A DNA stretch of 64,000 nt. Source: Clostridia bacterium (lineage in GTDB: Bacteria > Bacillota > Clostridia > Oscillospirales > Feifaniaceae). Numbering within the stretch: the first letter of the stretch is position 1; each line of letters starts with the position of its first letter. Under the pieces are notes generated by a model. The model was not told the origin of the DNA and made no database searches. It saw only the letters and a program-made list of their open reading frames with translations. Shown here piece by piece: positions 19,255-28,574 of the stretch. A program made the translations under genes and the position numbers. The stretch is from assembly GCA_017517965.1 (NCBI GenBank), contig JAFWXR010000050.1, positions 1-64,000 of the forward strand, written 5' to 3'.

Positions 19255-21972
19255 TTAGAAATTAACCGTAACATGTCTTGTTACTTTTTCTGCATCGTAT
19301 GCCGTTGCATCAAAATATAAATCAAATTCAACGGGCTCGTCACACGCCATTATTCTCCAGCTTCTCGCACCCATCTTTTTGATAATATCGTTGTTTACGC
19401 TTGCACTGAGGCTTTCGGAATAATATCTTCCAAAGTTTAAGTATACGTTTGATACACTTGCATTAGCAGTTACCGTGATATTGTCACCGTCTACCTCATA
19501 CGTGCATCTCAGTGACGTATCAAGAACTGCTGTGTATTCCGTTGCATCTGCAAATATTACAGTAACGCCGTAGGTTTCAACAGTTTCACCGTTTGCATTT
19601 TTTACGTTTACCGTAACAGTACCTTCGTCATATACGGGATTATAAAATCTTACAGCGCTTCCCGATATCACGTATCTGCCAAGAAGGTTTCTTGATACGT
19701 TTTCTACCTCAACGTAACCGCCGTCTATTTCCGTAGTGTCAAACAGAACGTATGCAGTTGCCGCACCTGAAGTTACCGTGATATTATTGCCTGTCTGTGC
19801 CAGTCTTGCATAAGTTGCATACCTTATCGCATTGCCAAAATCTGCAACAAGCACGAATTCCGTTACTGCACCGTCTGCCGCTGTTATCGTCATAGGTACG
19901 TTTACGTTCTTCATACCGGGGTTTGTTACCGTTATTATACCACTTGCCATACTTGCGTTGGCATTCGTTCCAACCATAGCAACCGTTGCACCCTCAGGCA
20001 GATTGCCGAGGCGAACTTTCATTGAAGAAGTACCTGCCGTAGTTGCCGTAAGCACCAAATTGCCGTCAACAACTTTTGTCGTACATCTCAGTCTGTAATT
20101 TACAAGACTGTCGGAAACTTTTATCACACCGGGAATTTCAAGACTTGCAACCGCATCTTCAATTGCCTTTGCATAAGCATCAACCGTTGCCTGCTTATCT
20201 ATCGTAAGGTCGTATACAACTGCATTCACCGCATCCGTTACCGCCTGTGCCGTTTCAGCCGTATAAATTGTAAGGTCTGCAGGCACCTTCGCAAGTGCTT
20301 CTTCTACTGCTGTATAGTCAGCCGGTTTGTACTGAAGATTAGAAACGGCATCTTCAATCGCTGTTGCAAAACCATCAACTTTAGTCTGCTGATCTGCCTT
20401 AAGGTCATATATAACCTCATCGACTGCATTTAAGACGTGCAGTGCACTTTCGTCCGTATACTTTGAAAGGTCGGAAGGCACTTTTGCAAGTGCTTCTTCG
20501 ACTGCTGTGTAATCCGCCGGAACGTCATGCGGACGAAGCATCAACCGAGGAAATATTAACACTTCTTTTAACGTACCTTCATTGTCGGGATTTTTCGCTT
20601 CACCGACAGCAAACGTTGTATAAGCAAAGATATAATAAATATCGTTATCAAAATCTGATAATTCGATTGAACCGCCTGCGGTAATCTCACTTGCACTCAC
20701 CGGCTGGAAAAGGCCCGAATAACCGTCAACATCCTCCAGTTTGCTTGAAATTGTTATAAACTTCGTTTCATCACATTTGCGTTGTGTTGACGTAGATCCA
20801 ATTTGAATTGCTCCGTCACTTGCAGAATCGTTGTAAACGGGTCTACCCTCTTTATCTATCGTCCAACCTGCAGGAACGGGGTTACTAAAAGATATTACGT
20901 TGCGCACCGTTGCATAGTCTCCACGCAAATTTGTCGCAATTCCATATAAAAGATCATCATACGTAAGATAGTCAATGGTGATATACTCGTTACACACTTC
21001 AACTTTGCCGTTTCCTTCAATTTGCAGATATGCAAACTGATCAATTGTGAGACCTGTTAAGTCTAGCTCATCAAACTCTATCACAGGCAATTTTTCAGGA
21101 AGAAAGTCTTCTGTGTAATATGTTTGCGATTGTCCGTCAACGAGCATTTTAATTTCTACTCTATACGTAGGCTTACCGTTTTTTTCTTTTTCACCCGCAA
21201 CTGTTGCATAACTTGTTATGACACCAAAAACTTTCTGTCCGGGAAATTCAGGCATCTCAAGTACAATCATCGCCACAATTACATCATCTCTGTAAACAAG
21301 CAACATTTTTCCGCGGTTTGCAAATTCAGGGATATCAGATGAATTATAGTAAGCAGTTTCAAGTTCACCGTCTGCATTTACTTCATAGTACATACCTACA
21401 AAGTCATCTGCAACGTCGGTTAATAATCCCACTACTCTGTATCCATCATATGATATATAGAATCCGTTTTCTTTGCTGTAACAGAGGTTGTTTTCATAAA
21501 TTTCTGTCTGCCAATCACTTGTACTGTTGTGAGGAGAGTACGTTCCGATTTCTTCAAGAGCAACAACCCTGATTACCTGACCCGAGGTTTCATCAACTTC
21601 ATAATAGATGTAATTACCGACTATTGTGTAATCGGAAACGATATCATATGTATAATCAAAATAAATCTCGCCCGAATCAGAATTATCAATAAATTTTGCA
21701 GCCGAGCCTTCCCATACACAGGCAACCTCGTCTCCGACCAATGAATTAACTGTTGTATCGATTGTAAGTTCTTCCAACGTACCGTCAAGTTTAGCAACCG
21801 TTATTGTAGCCTCGACATTATTCCCAAATCTGTCACAATTGTCATAAGCCTCAATAACTTTACCTATACTTAGCGGATATCCTGTGTCCGACGTATATGC
21901 TGTTGCCAACATCGGAACCGTTGAAAACATCATAATAACTGCGAGTAGTAATGAAATGATCCTTTTTTTCAT
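19255..21972 (-). CDS. Secreted multi-domain protein with two FIVAR repeats
   Basis: A 905-residue exported protein. The true start is the ATG at 21972, with GGAGG 7 nt upstream and a clear signal peptide (MKKRIISLLLAVIMMFSTVP, cut near ATAYT). Residues about 27-480 form a unique region of beta-rich sequence. Two consecutive ~65-residue FIVAR-type helical repeats follow at about 484-613 (both open with ADYTAVEEALAKVP). The C-terminal ~290 residues look like two or three beta-sandwich domains and end without a sortase signal or S-layer homology domain. It is probably a surface or released protein; ligand unknown. Its expression is likely controlled by the leader RNA upstream. Confidence 0.8.
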   Translation of the reverse strand: MKKRIISLLLAVIMMFSTVPMLATAYTSDTGYPLSIGKVIEAYDNCDRFGNNVEATITVAKLDGTLEELTIDTTVNSLVGDEVACVWEGSAAKFIDNSDSGEIYFDYTYDIVSDYTIVGNYIYYEVDETSGQVIRVVALEEIGTYSPHNSTSDWQTEIYENNLCYSKENGFYISYDGYRVVGLLTDVADDFVGMYYEVNADGELETAYYNSSDIPEFANRGKMLLVYRDDVIVAMIVLEMPEFPGQKVFGVITSYATVAGEKEKNGKPTYRVEIKMLVDGQSQTYYTEDFLPEKLPVIEFDELDLTGLTIDQFAYLQIEGNGKVEVCNEYITIDYLTYDDLLYGIATNLRGDYATVRNVISFSNPVPAGWTIDKEGRPVYNDSASDGAIQIGSTSTQRKCDETKFITISSKLEDVDGYSGLFQPVSASEITAGGSIELSDFDNDIYYIFAYTTFAVGEAKNPDNEGTLKEVLIFPRLMLRPHDVPADYTAVEEALAKVPSDLSKYTDESALHVLNAVDEVIYDLKADQQTKVDGFATAIEDAVSNLQYKPADYTAVEEALAKVPADLTIYTAETAQAVTDAVNAVVYDLTIDKQATVDAYAKAIEDAVASLEIPGVIKVSDSLVNYRLRCTTKVVDGNLVLTATTAGTSSMKVRLGNLPEGATVAMVGTNANASMASGIITVTNPGMKNVNVPMTITAADGAVTEFVLVADFGNAIRYATYARLAQTGNNITVTSGAATAYVLFDTTEIDGGYVEVENVSRNLLGRYVISGSAVRFYNPVYDEGTVTVNVKNANGETVETYGVTVIFADATEYTAVLDTSLRCTYEVDGDNITVTANASVSNVYLNFGRYYSESLSASVNNDIIKKMGARSWRIMACDEPVEFDLYFDATAYDAEKVTRHVTVNF

Positions 21973-21989
21973 AATTTTGTCCTCCCACG

Positions 21990-22022
21990 GAATAAAAAAT
22001 GCGTCAGCCGAAGCCGACGCAT
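21990..22022 (-). terminator. Intrinsic terminator inside the 5' leader, directly before the ribosome binding site
   Basis: On the minus strand a 10-bp stem (arms 22013-22022 and 21999-22008, one G-U pair) closes on a TTCG tetraloop and is followed by six T residues. The Shine-Dalgarno GGGAGG begins only a few bases later, so this can stop transcription before the FIVAR gene. Confidence 0.85.
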
Positions 22023-22031
22023 CCAAAACGC

Positions 22032-22139
22032 AAGCTTCGTCCATGTTGCTACACATCTCACACCAAACCAAGTATGCAGACAAAGCTTACATTTTTGGAA
22101 ATGTAAACTCAGTTTGGTAAATATTAAGATATGTAGCAA
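22032..22139 (-). ncRNA. Structured, pseudoknotted leader RNA (candidate riboswitch) of the FIVAR gene
   Basis: Read on the minus strand. P1: 22127-22139 with 22046-22058, 13 bp. P2: 22108-22118 with 22062-22072, 11 bp including two G-U pairs. P3: 22099-22106 with 22087-22094, 8 bp closed by CCAA. The strand after P3 (22079-22086, GCTTTGTC) can pair with 22034-22041 (GACGAAGC) just outside P1, giving an 8-bp pseudoknot. A terminator follows immediately, and the promoter places the transcript start at about 22142, at the base of P1. It does not match the riboswitch classes I can recall (c-di-GMP I/II, T-box, SAM, THF, lysine, glycine, preQ1). Fold by inspection; ligand unknown. Confidence 0.65.
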
Positions 22140-22148
22140 TTCCATTAA

Positions 22149-22178
22149 ATCATAAACAGGGAAAAAAGTCCAGTACAA
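22149..22178 (-). promoter_or_regulatory. Promoter of the leader RNA / FIVAR gene
   Basis: TTGTAC (22173-22178) and TATGAT (22149-22154) on the minus strand, 18 nt apart. The predicted start, about 22142, falls 3 nt before the P1 helix of the leader. Confidence 0.6.
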
Positions 22179-22180
22179 TT

Positions 22181-22214
22181 AAGAAAGCAGGCACTACACA
22201 GCACCTGCTTTCTT
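22181..22214 (-). terminator. Intrinsic terminator of ackA
   Basis: An 11-bp stem (AAGAAAGCAGG and complement) with a 12-nt loop, 5 bp beyond the ackA stop; the minus strand continues TTAATTGT. Confidence 0.75.
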
Positions 22215-22219
22215 ACATC

Positions 22220-23416
22220 TTATAAATTTTCTACTATTTCTGCAGTGTCTTTTGCTATCATAAGTTCTTCGTTTGTAGGAACAACGAGAATTTTAATCTT
22301 ACTGTCTGCAGTTGAAACAACCTTGTCAACGCATTTGCCTGCATTAAGCTCTGCATCCATCTTGATGCCGAGACCTTCAAGACCTTCTACGATAGAAGCC
22401 CTCATCCTGCCGTCGTTTTCACCGATACCTGCAGTAAATACTATTGCATCAACGTCACCGCCGAGTGCTGCATAGTATGAACCAATGTATTTCTTGCACT
22501 GATAAGCAAACATTTCAAGAGCAACGCCTGCACGGTGATTACCCTCTCTCCAAGCCTTTGTAACGTCACGGAAGTCACTGCCGACACCGCTGACACCGAG
22601 TAAGCCTGATTTTTTATTCATCAGTGTATCCATTTCGGCATATGAAAGACCCTCTTTTTCACCAATAAAGCAAACTATTGCAGGGTCGATAGCACCGCAT
22701 CTTGTACCCATAAGCATACCCTCAAGAGGTGTAAGACCCATAGTTGTATCAATACATTTACCGTTTTTTACAGCCGTTATTGATGAGCCGTTTCCAAGAT
22801 GGCAAGTGATAAGATTAACTTCATCCACACTCTTACCGAGAAGCTTTGCTGTACGCTGTGTAACAAATCTGTGAGACGTTCCGTGGAAACCGTATCTTCT
22901 CACACCGTACTTTTCATAATATTCATACGGAAGGCCGTAAAGATAAGCCTTTTCGGGCATCGTGTGATGGAAAGCGGTATCAAATACTGCAACCTGCGGT
23001 ATTCCGGGCATAGCCTTTTCGCACGCCTCAATACCCGTAAGGTTAGCGGGATTGTGAAGCGGTCCGAGCGGAATACATTCTCTGACGATTTCTTTAACCT
23101 CATCCGTTATAAGAACGGTTTCGTATATCTTTTCACCTGCAGTAAGAACTCTGTGTCCTACAGCCGCAATTTCATCAAGAGAAGCAACGCAACCGTATTC
23201 CTTATCAGTAAGTGCTTCAATTACGTTTTCAACTGCATCAGCATGGTTTTTAAGTTCTACGTCCTTTGAAACCTCACCGTTGACAGATTTATGTGAAAAC
23301 TTACCGTCGACACCGATTCTCTCACAAAGACCTTTTGCAAGAACCTGTTCCGTCTCCATATCAATAAGCTGATACTTAAGTGATGAACTGCCTGCATTGA
23401 TAACAAGAATTTTCAT
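22220..23416 (-). CDS. ackA: Acetate kinase
   Basis: A 398-residue ASKHA-fold kinase of normal length, beginning MKILVINAGSSSLKYQLIDM. Family signatures are RRYGFHGTSHRFVT and the nucleotide-binding CHLGNGSSITAVKNG. It converts acetyl phosphate and ADP to acetate and ATP, the substrate-level phosphorylation step of fermentation. AGGGG precedes the ATG. No pta is adjacent. The promoter lies back-to-back with that of tmcAL, whose product uses acetate. Confidence 0.97.
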   Translation of the reverse strand: MKILVINAGSSSLKYQLIDMETEQVLAKGLCERIGVDGKFSHKSVNGEVSKDVELKNHADAVENVIEALTDKEYGCVASLDEIAAVGHRVLTAGEKIYETVLITDEVKEIVRECIPLGPLHNPANLTGIEACEKAMPGIPQVAVFDTAFHHTMPEKAYLYGLPYEYYEKYGVRRYGFHGTSHRFVTQRTAKLLGKSVDEVNLITCHLGNGSSITAVKNGKCIDTTMGLTPLEGMLMGTRCGAIDPAIVCFIGEKEGLSYAEMDTLMNKKSGLLGVSGVGSDFRDVTKAWREGNHRAGVALEMFAYQCKKYIGSYYAALGGDVDAIVFTAGIGENDGRMRASIVEGLEGLGIKMDAELNAGKCVDKVVSTADSKIKILVVPTNEELMIAKDTAEIVENL

Positions 23417-23444
23417 TTTATATCCCCTTCTATGTAAAAAAATA

Positions 23445-23474
23445 TTAACACATCTCTATAAATTATAGTATAAT
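23445..23474 (+). promoter_or_regulatory. Sigma-A promoter of tmcAL
   Basis: TTAACA (23445-23450) and a perfect TATAAT (23469-23474), spaced 18 nt, about 35 nt before the tmcAL start. It overlaps the oppositely directed ackA promoter. Confidence 0.7.
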
Positions 23475-23491
23475 ATGGTTATCATAATCAA
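23462..23491 (-). promoter_or_regulatory. Sigma-A promoter of ackA
   Basis: On the minus strand TTGATT (23486-23491) and TATAAT (23462-23467) with an 18-nt spacer. The two -10 boxes of the divergent pair are one base apart. Confidence 0.7.
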
Positions 23492-23508
23492 GTCTTTTTT
23501 GAGGTAGT

Positions 23509-24591
23509 ATGAATATTTGTGCAATCATTTGTGAATATAATCCGTTTCACGAGGGTCACCGCTTCCAGATTGAAACGGCACGCCGTGAAACAGACGCATC
23601 TCACATCGTCTGTATAATGAGCGGAAACTACGTGCAGAGAGGTGACGTTGCCGTATACGATAAGTGGTACCGTGCCGAGTGTGCAATCAAAGGCGGTGCC
23701 GACCTCGTTATAGAGTTACCTACCCCCTATGTTCTGACATCTGCCGAGTTTTTTGCAAAAAGCGGTGTTTTTCTCGCAAAGCAGATGGGTGCGAAAACGC
23801 TTTCTTTCGGTAGCGAATGCGGTGATATCGAGGCTTTAACAAAGGTTGCTTCATCCCTCGCCCTGCCTGATACACAGGAGAAAATACGTAACTTTTTAAA
23901 CGAAGGTCTTTCTTATCCGTCAGCCGTTTCAAAGGCGACTGAAAGTTCTCTTTTAGATGAGCCAAATAATCTGCTTGGGATAGAATACATCAAAGCAGAC
24001 CCGACACTTAATTTTCACACTGTTAAAAGAACGTTTGCCCACGATGAAGGCATCGGCTGTGCATCGGACATACGAAAAAAAATATACTCAGGCGAAATAA
24101 AATCTGACAGCACACCGCATTTTACCGAATATGCCGAGAAGGCTATACTTGCAACACTCAGGAAAATGACGGTTGACGAATTAGCAGAAATCAGCGGTTG
24201 TTCTGAAGGTCTTGAAAACAGGCTTAAAAACGCTTTGACCGATTCGTGTAATATAGAAACACTCTGTGAAACGACCAAATCGAAGCGTTATCCCTTAAGT
24301 CGTATCAGACGCTATATTATGTGTGCATTTTTGGGCATAAAAAAAGGCTTTCCCGAAAACCCGCCCTATGCAAGAATACTTGCTTTTAACGACAAAGGCA
24401 GAGAGATTATTTCGTACGCAAAGGACGTAGCAGATATACCCATAATAACAAAAGTATCCGACGGTATTTCAGACGTTTTCAATGCAGAATGTACAGCAAC
24501 CGACTTATATACCCTCTTTTCAAAAGAGGTATCACCCTGCGGTCTTGAATTTAAAAAATCACCAATATATATAAAAAAAGAGCAGTTATAA
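23509..24591 (+). CDS. tmcAL: tRNA(Met) cytidine acetate ligase TmcAL (YlbM)
   Basis: A 360-residue protein with a nucleotidyltransferase-like N-terminus: CAIICEYNPFHEGHRFQIETA (HxGH-type motif) and MSGNYVQRGDVAVYDKWYRA. TmcAL activates acetate with ATP and transfers it to the wobble cytidine (ac4C34) of elongator tRNA-Met. It is about 50 residues shorter than B. subtilis YlbM, the difference being at the C-terminus. The last codons lie in the stem of the shared terminator. GAGGT precedes the ATG. Being divergent to ackA, which makes acetate, is metabolically suggestive. Confidence 0.9.
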   Translation: MNICAIICEYNPFHEGHRFQIETARRETDASHIVCIMSGNYVQRGDVAVYDKWYRAECAIKGGADLVIELPTPYVLTSAEFFAKSGVFLAKQMGAKTLSFGSECGDIEALTKVASSLALPDTQEKIRNFLNEGLSYPSAVSKATESSLLDEPNNLLGIEYIKADPTLNFHTVKRTFAHDEGIGCASDIRKKIYSGEIKSDSTPHFTEYAEKAILATLRKMTVDELAEISGCSEGLENRLKNALTDSCNIETLCETTKSKRYPLSRIRRYIMCAFLGIKKGFPENPPYARILAFNDKGREIISYAKDVADIPIITKVSDGISDVFNAECTATDLYTLFSKEVSPCGLEFKKSPIYIKKEQL

Positions 24592-24605
24592 ACTGCTCTT
24601 TTTTT
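24573..24605. terminator. Bidirectional terminator overlapping the 3' end of tmcAL
   Basis: AAAAAGAGCAGTT (24575-24587) and its complement (24591-24603) with a 3-nt loop and long A/T tails; it serves both tmcAL and the convergent upp. The tmcAL stop (24589-24591) lies in the loop. Confidence 0.9.
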
Positions 24606-25233
24606 ATTTTGTACCGAAAATTCTGTCACCGGCATCGCCGAGACCGGGCACGATATATGCATGATCATTCAACTTTTCGTCAAGTGCCGCACAGAATATA
24701 TCAACGTCGGGATGATCTGTAAGAATTCTGTCAACACCCTCCTGCGCTGCAATGATATTCATCATTTTGATGCTTCTGGGCTTGTACTCTTTAATCATTT
24801 CAATAGCAGATGATGCACTAACACCCGTTGCAAGCATCGGGTCAAGCACAAATACGTCCCTGTCCTGAATATCGGGCGGCATCTTGCAGTAATACTTAAC
24901 TGCTTCAAGCGTCACAGGGTCTCTGTAAAGTCCTATATGTCCTACTTTTGCCGACGGAACGAGACTGAGCACACCGTCAACCATACCGAGACCTGCACGT
25001 AAAATGGGAACTATGGCAAATTTCTTTCCTTTGAGCACCTTGCACTTTGCCGTGCATATAGGCGTTTCAACTTCAACTTCCGTAAGCGGCAGTTCTTTCG
25101 TCGCCTCATAACATACGAGCATTGCAATCTCGCTTATACACTCACGAAAATCCTTCGTACCCGTGTCCTTATTTCTGATAATTGAAAGTTTGTGCTGGAT
25201 AAGAGGATGATCTACAACTGTAAAATGTCCCAT
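24604..25233 (-). CDS. upp: Uracil phosphoribosyltransferase
   Basis: A 209-residue PRTase of standard length. The PRPP-binding loop is [19 protein letters not shown] and the uracil-binding C-terminus is [15 protein letters not shown]. It salvages uracil to UMP. AAGGAG precedes the ATG at 25233. It is the last gene of the fhs-tsaE-tsaB-rpiB-upp cluster, 18 bp after rpiB, and ends at a bidirectional terminator. Confidence 0.97.
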   Translation of the reverse strand: MGHFTVVDHPLIQHKLSIIRNKDTGTKDFRECISEIAMLVCYEATKELPLTEVEVETPICTAKCKVLKGKKFAIVPILRAGLGMVDGVLSLVPSAKVGHIGLYRDPVTLEAVKYYCKMPPDIQDRDVFVLDPMLATGVSASSAIEMIKEYKPRSIKMMNIIAAQEGVDRILTDHPDVDIFCAALDEKLNDHAYIVPGLGDAGDRIFGTK

Positions 25234-25251
25234 TTCTTTACTCCTTTATAT

Positions 25252-25689
25252 TTATTTTTCAAATTCCATAAACATATCTACTCTGCGCTGATGCTTACCG
25301 CCCTCAAATTCAGCTTCAAGGAAGGCATCAACGACCTTGTATGCAACTTCTTCACCGATAACTCTTGCGCCCATACAAAGCACGTTTGTATTGTTGTGGC
25401 GACGCGTAATTTCTGCCGTGAATATTTCATTACAGCACGCTGCACGTATTCCGCGAATCTTGTTTGCCGCAATAGACATACCTATTCCCGTTCCGCATAC
25501 AAGAATACCCAAATCCGCAGATTTATCGTTTACGCTGTCGCATACCGCTTTTGCATATACGGGATAATCGCACGATTCGCTGGTATAAGTACCCTTATCA
25601 TCCACCCCGTAACCTTTTTCTTCAAGGTGCTTAATTATCTTATTCTTGAGTTCAACTGCTGCATGGTCACAACCGATTGCTATTTTCAT
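25252..25689 (-). CDS. rpiB: Ribose-5-phosphate isomerase B
   Basis: A 145-residue RpiB/LacAB-family sugar isomerase. It starts MKIAIGCDHAAVELK and contains the active-site segment LVCGTGIGMSIAANKIRGIRAA and the Cys in RAACCNE. It interconverts ribose-5-phosphate and ribulose-5-phosphate. The start overlaps the tsaB stop (ATGA) with AGGGGGT upstream. rpiB-upp adjacency is common in Clostridia and links ribose phosphate with nucleotide salvage. Confidence 0.95.
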   Translation of the reverse strand: MKIAIGCDHAAVELKNKIIKHLEEKGYGVDDKGTYTSESCDYPVYAKAVCDSVNDKSADLGILVCGTGIGMSIAANKIRGIRAACCNEIFTAEITRRHNNTNVLCMGARVIGEEVAYKVVDAFLEAEFEGGKHQRRVDMFMEFEK

Positions 25690-26369
25690 TTTTTACCCCC
25701 TGATAATCTTTCCCTCTCCGCCTGAGGAAGCCTTAAATATTTTGCTTCAAGCGCCTGAGGTGAAATTCTTTCTGATTTTGATGCAATTTCAGCAACTGAC
25801 GAAGCGTGCTGATACATCAGATGTTCGGGTGCAAGAACCACCCTTTTCATCCGAAATTCATTATAGCACAACACGGCACCGTCGCCAACTAAAATTATAT
25901 TCTTTTTTATCTTTTTGAGTTCATTTTTTAAATCGGCAATAGAAATTGCACGGTCTTCAGTAAGCCTTGTCACATTACTTCCGTCACTTTCAAAAAGTGC
26001 ATTGTAAACCTGGGCACATCTTGCATCCATAACGGCACAGATTATGCCTCTGAAATTCTTTACGTTATTTGCAAGTGCTTCAAGCGTAGACACGCCTGCA
26101 CAGAGCTTATCCGCAGCAAGCGCAAGACCTTTTACGGCGGCTACACCTATTCTTATACCCGTAAACGAGCCCGGACCTGCCGAAACCGCAAAAAGATCTA
26201 TATCGGAAGCCGTTACCCCACAAGTATTGAATATATACTCGCACATCGGAAGCAAGGTCTGACTATGCGTAAGCCCGAGATTTGAATAAACCTCGCAAAG
26301 TACCTTACCGTCGTCAGTAAGTACCGCACCTGCCGACTTTGCCGATGATTCAAGTGCCAAAATTTTCAT
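25686..26369 (-). CDS. tsaB: tRNA threonylcarbamoyladenosine (t6A) protein TsaB
   Basis: A 227-residue ASKHA-fold protein beginning MKILALESSAKSAGAVLTDD, with SAGPGSFTGIRIGVAAVKGLA. TsaB is the non-catalytic partner of TsaD in making t6A37 on ANN-decoding tRNAs. It overlaps tsaE upstream and rpiB downstream by 4 bp each. tsaD is not in the window. Confidence 0.95.
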   Translation of the reverse strand: MKILALESSAKSAGAVLTDDGKVLCEVYSNLGLTHSQTLLPMCEYIFNTCGVTASDIDLFAVSAGPGSFTGIRIGVAAVKGLALAADKLCAGVSTLEALANNVKNFRGIICAVMDARCAQVYNALFESDGSNVTRLTEDRAISIADLKNELKKIKKNIILVGDGAVLCYNEFRMKRVVLAPEHLMYQHASSVAEIASKSERISPQALEAKYLRLPQAERERLSGGKK

Positions 26370-26785
26370 TTTATTTCCTCTGCTGTTATCTCTCTCACTT
26401 CATCTTCGAGAGCATTTATTGTCAATTTTATATATCTGTCGGGAAGACCGAAGGGTATATTTTCACTCCACTCAATTATGCATATGGCGTCTGAATCTAT
26501 ACAGTCGAAATAACCTATATTATAAAGATCATCAAAGGTGCTTATCCTGTACATATCGAAATGGCACACCCTGTACTTTCCCGTATATTCAAGCATAATT
26601 GTAAAAGTCGGACTTGTCACAAGTACGTCGGGACAAAGATGCTTTGCCATTCCCCTGACAAACGCCGTTTTTCCTGCACCGAGACCGCCGTACATTGCCA
26701 CAACGTCACCGGGTTTGAGAGTTTTTGCAAACTCCTGCCCGATATTTTCGGTTTCTTCAACAGAATGAGATAAGTATTTTTTCAT
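26366..26785 (-). CDS. tsaE: t6A modification ATPase TsaE
   Basis: A 139-residue P-loop ATPase: Walker A GGLGAGKTAFVRGMAKHL, then TSPTFTIMLEY and HFDMYRI. It regulates the TsaB-TsaD complex by ATP hydrolysis. Its ATG directly abuts the fhs stop with no gap, and its end overlaps tsaB by 4 bp, so expression depends on fhs transcription. Confidence 0.95.
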   Translation of the reverse strand: MKKYLSHSVEETENIGQEFAKTLKPGDVVAMYGGLGAGKTAFVRGMAKHLCPDVLVTSPTFTIMLEYTGKYRVCHFDMYRISTFDDLYNIGYFDCIDSDAICIIEWSENIPFGLPDRYIKLTINALEDEVREITAEEIK

Positions 26786-28456
26786 TTAGAATATTCCCAC
26801 TATATCGCCGTTTGGCATAATATCTATTTTTTCTGCAGAAGGTACTTTAGGAAGTCCCGGCATTATCATGATATCGCCCGTGTACACAACGATAAAGCCT
26901 GCACCTGCACAAAGCTTTACGTCACGAACGGTAATCTTGAATCCTTCGGGTCTGCCTAAAAGCATCGGATCATCCGAAAGTGAATACTGTGTTTTTGCAA
27001 CACATATCGGCTTCTTATCCTGTCCGAGAGATTCGATAAGATCTATTGCAAGTTTTGCTTTCTTCTCGATTATTATACCGTCTCCACCGTAAATTTCTTT
27101 TACGAGTGTTTCTATCTTTTCAGGTATTGAAAGATTTTCATCATACAGAACGTGGAACTGTGAAGGCTTTTCTTCGATAGTCTTGATAACTTTCTTGGCA
27201 AGTTCTATACCGCCCTCGCCGCCTTTTGCGAACACTTCTGCAGGTGCGAATTCAACACCGAGATTTTTGCAGTAATCTTCTATAAACTTAACTTCTGCAT
27301 CCGTGTCACTTTCAAATCTGTTGATTGTAACAACTGCAGGAAGACCGAATTTAGCAATATTTTCAATATGCTTACCGAGATTTACGATACCCTTTTCAAG
27401 TGCTGCAATATTCTCTTCTTTAAGATCTTCCTTCTTTACGCCGCCGTTGTACTTGAGGGCACGAACTGTTGCCACGATAACGACCGCATCGGGCTTAAGA
27501 CCGCCGAAACGGCATTTGATATCAAGGAATTTTTCTGCACCGAGGTCTGCACCGAATCCCGCTTCCGTAACAACGTAATCGCCGAGTTTAAGTGCCGTCT
27601 GCGTAGCTTTGAGCGAGTTACAGCCGTGTGCAATATTTGCAAAAGGACCGCCGTGAATTATACACGGTGTATGTTCAAGCGTCTGCACAAGATTAGGCTT
27701 TAACGCATCCTTAAGAACTGCCGCCATAGCACCTGCACATTTAAGATCAGCACAATATACGGGCTGTCTGTCATAAGTATATCCGATAAGTATTTTGGAA
27801 AGTCTTTCCTTAAGTTCTTCAATATTTGCCGAAAGACAGAGAATTGCCATAATCTCACTTGCAACGGTAATCTGGAAACCGTCTTCACGCGGAATGCCGT
27901 TAACCCTGCCGCCGAGACCTATAACAACATTTCTGAGTGCACGGTCATTCATATCAAGACATCTCTTGAAAATTATCTGTCTGGGATCTATACCAAGTGT
28001 GTTTCCCTGCTGGATATGGTTGTCTATCATCGCACACAAAAGATTGTTTGCGGTTGTAATTGCATGGAAGTCACCCGTAAAATGCAGATTTATCTCTTCC
28101 ATAGGCACTACCTGCGAATAACCGCCACCTGCAGCACCGCCCTTTATACCAAACACGGGACCCAGCGAGGGTTCACGAAGAGCGATAACCGTCTTTTTAC
28201 CGAGCTTATCAAGCGCCTGACCGAGACCGACCGAAACAGTCGTCTTTCCCTCCCCTGCAGGTGTGGGATTTATAGCGGTAACAAGAATAAGTTTACCGTC
28301 TTTTTTATCTTTCAAACGATCGATAGCTTCATCCGATATCTTAGCCTTATACTTACCGTAAAGTTCTATATAATCAAATTCGAGGCCGAGTTTATTCGCT
28401 ACCTCCGTGATATTTTTCATATTACACTGTCTTGCAATTTCTACGTCTGATAACAT
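26786..28456 (-). CDS. fhs: Formate-tetrahydrofolate ligase
   Basis: A 556-residue enzyme of standard length. The P-loop is [18 protein letters not shown] near residues 65-82, followed by [19 protein letters not shown] and [12 protein letters not shown]. It makes 10-formyl-THF from formate, THF and ATP, feeding purine synthesis and one-carbon (possibly acetogenic) metabolism. It is the first gene of the fhs-tsaE-tsaB-rpiB-upp cluster and is divergent from rodA. GGGAG precedes the ATG. Confidence 0.97.
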   Translation of the reverse strand: MLSDVEIARQCNMKNITEVANKLGLEFDYIELYGKYKAKISDEAIDRLKDKKDGKLILVTAINPTPAGEGKTTVSVGLGQALDKLGKKTVIALREPSLGPVFGIKGGAAGGGYSQVVPMEEINLHFTGDFHAITTANNLLCAMIDNHIQQGNTLGIDPRQIIFKRCLDMNDRALRNVVIGLGGRVNGIPREDGFQITVASEIMAILCLSANIEELKERLSKILIGYTYDRQPVYCADLKCAGAMAAVLKDALKPNLVQTLEHTPCIIHGGPFANIAHGCNSLKATQTALKLGDYVVTEAGFGADLGAEKFLDIKCRFGGLKPDAVVIVATVRALKYNGGVKKEDLKEENIAALEKGIVNLGKHIENIAKFGLPAVVTINRFESDTDAEVKFIEDYCKNLGVEFAPAEVFAKGGEGGIELAKKVIKTIEEKPSQFHVLYDENLSIPEKIETLVKEIYGGDGIIIEKKAKLAIDLIESLGQDKKPICVAKTQYSLSDDPMLLGRPEGFKITVRDVKLCAGAGFIVVYTGDIMIMPGLPKVPSAEKIDIMPNGDIVGIF

Positions 28457-28516
28457 AATACTTCTCCCTCATTCGTTTTTTATCATCTTAACATATAGTA
28501 TTACAAATTTAAAGTA

Positions 28517-28544
28517 TTTACAAGTGTTTTAATTATGTTATACT
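28517..28544 (+). promoter_or_regulatory. Promoter of rodA
   Basis: TTTACA (28517-28522) and TATACT (28539-28544), 16 nt apart, about 30 nt before the rodA start. Confidence 0.55.
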
Positions 28545-28574
28545 AAAAACAACTACGTTTTGGAGGTTATAAAT

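Noticed and set aside
21973-22142. c-di-GMP or T-box identity for the FIVAR leader
   Set aside because: The T-box sequence, GEMM tetraloop-receptor elements and other conserved cores I know are absent.
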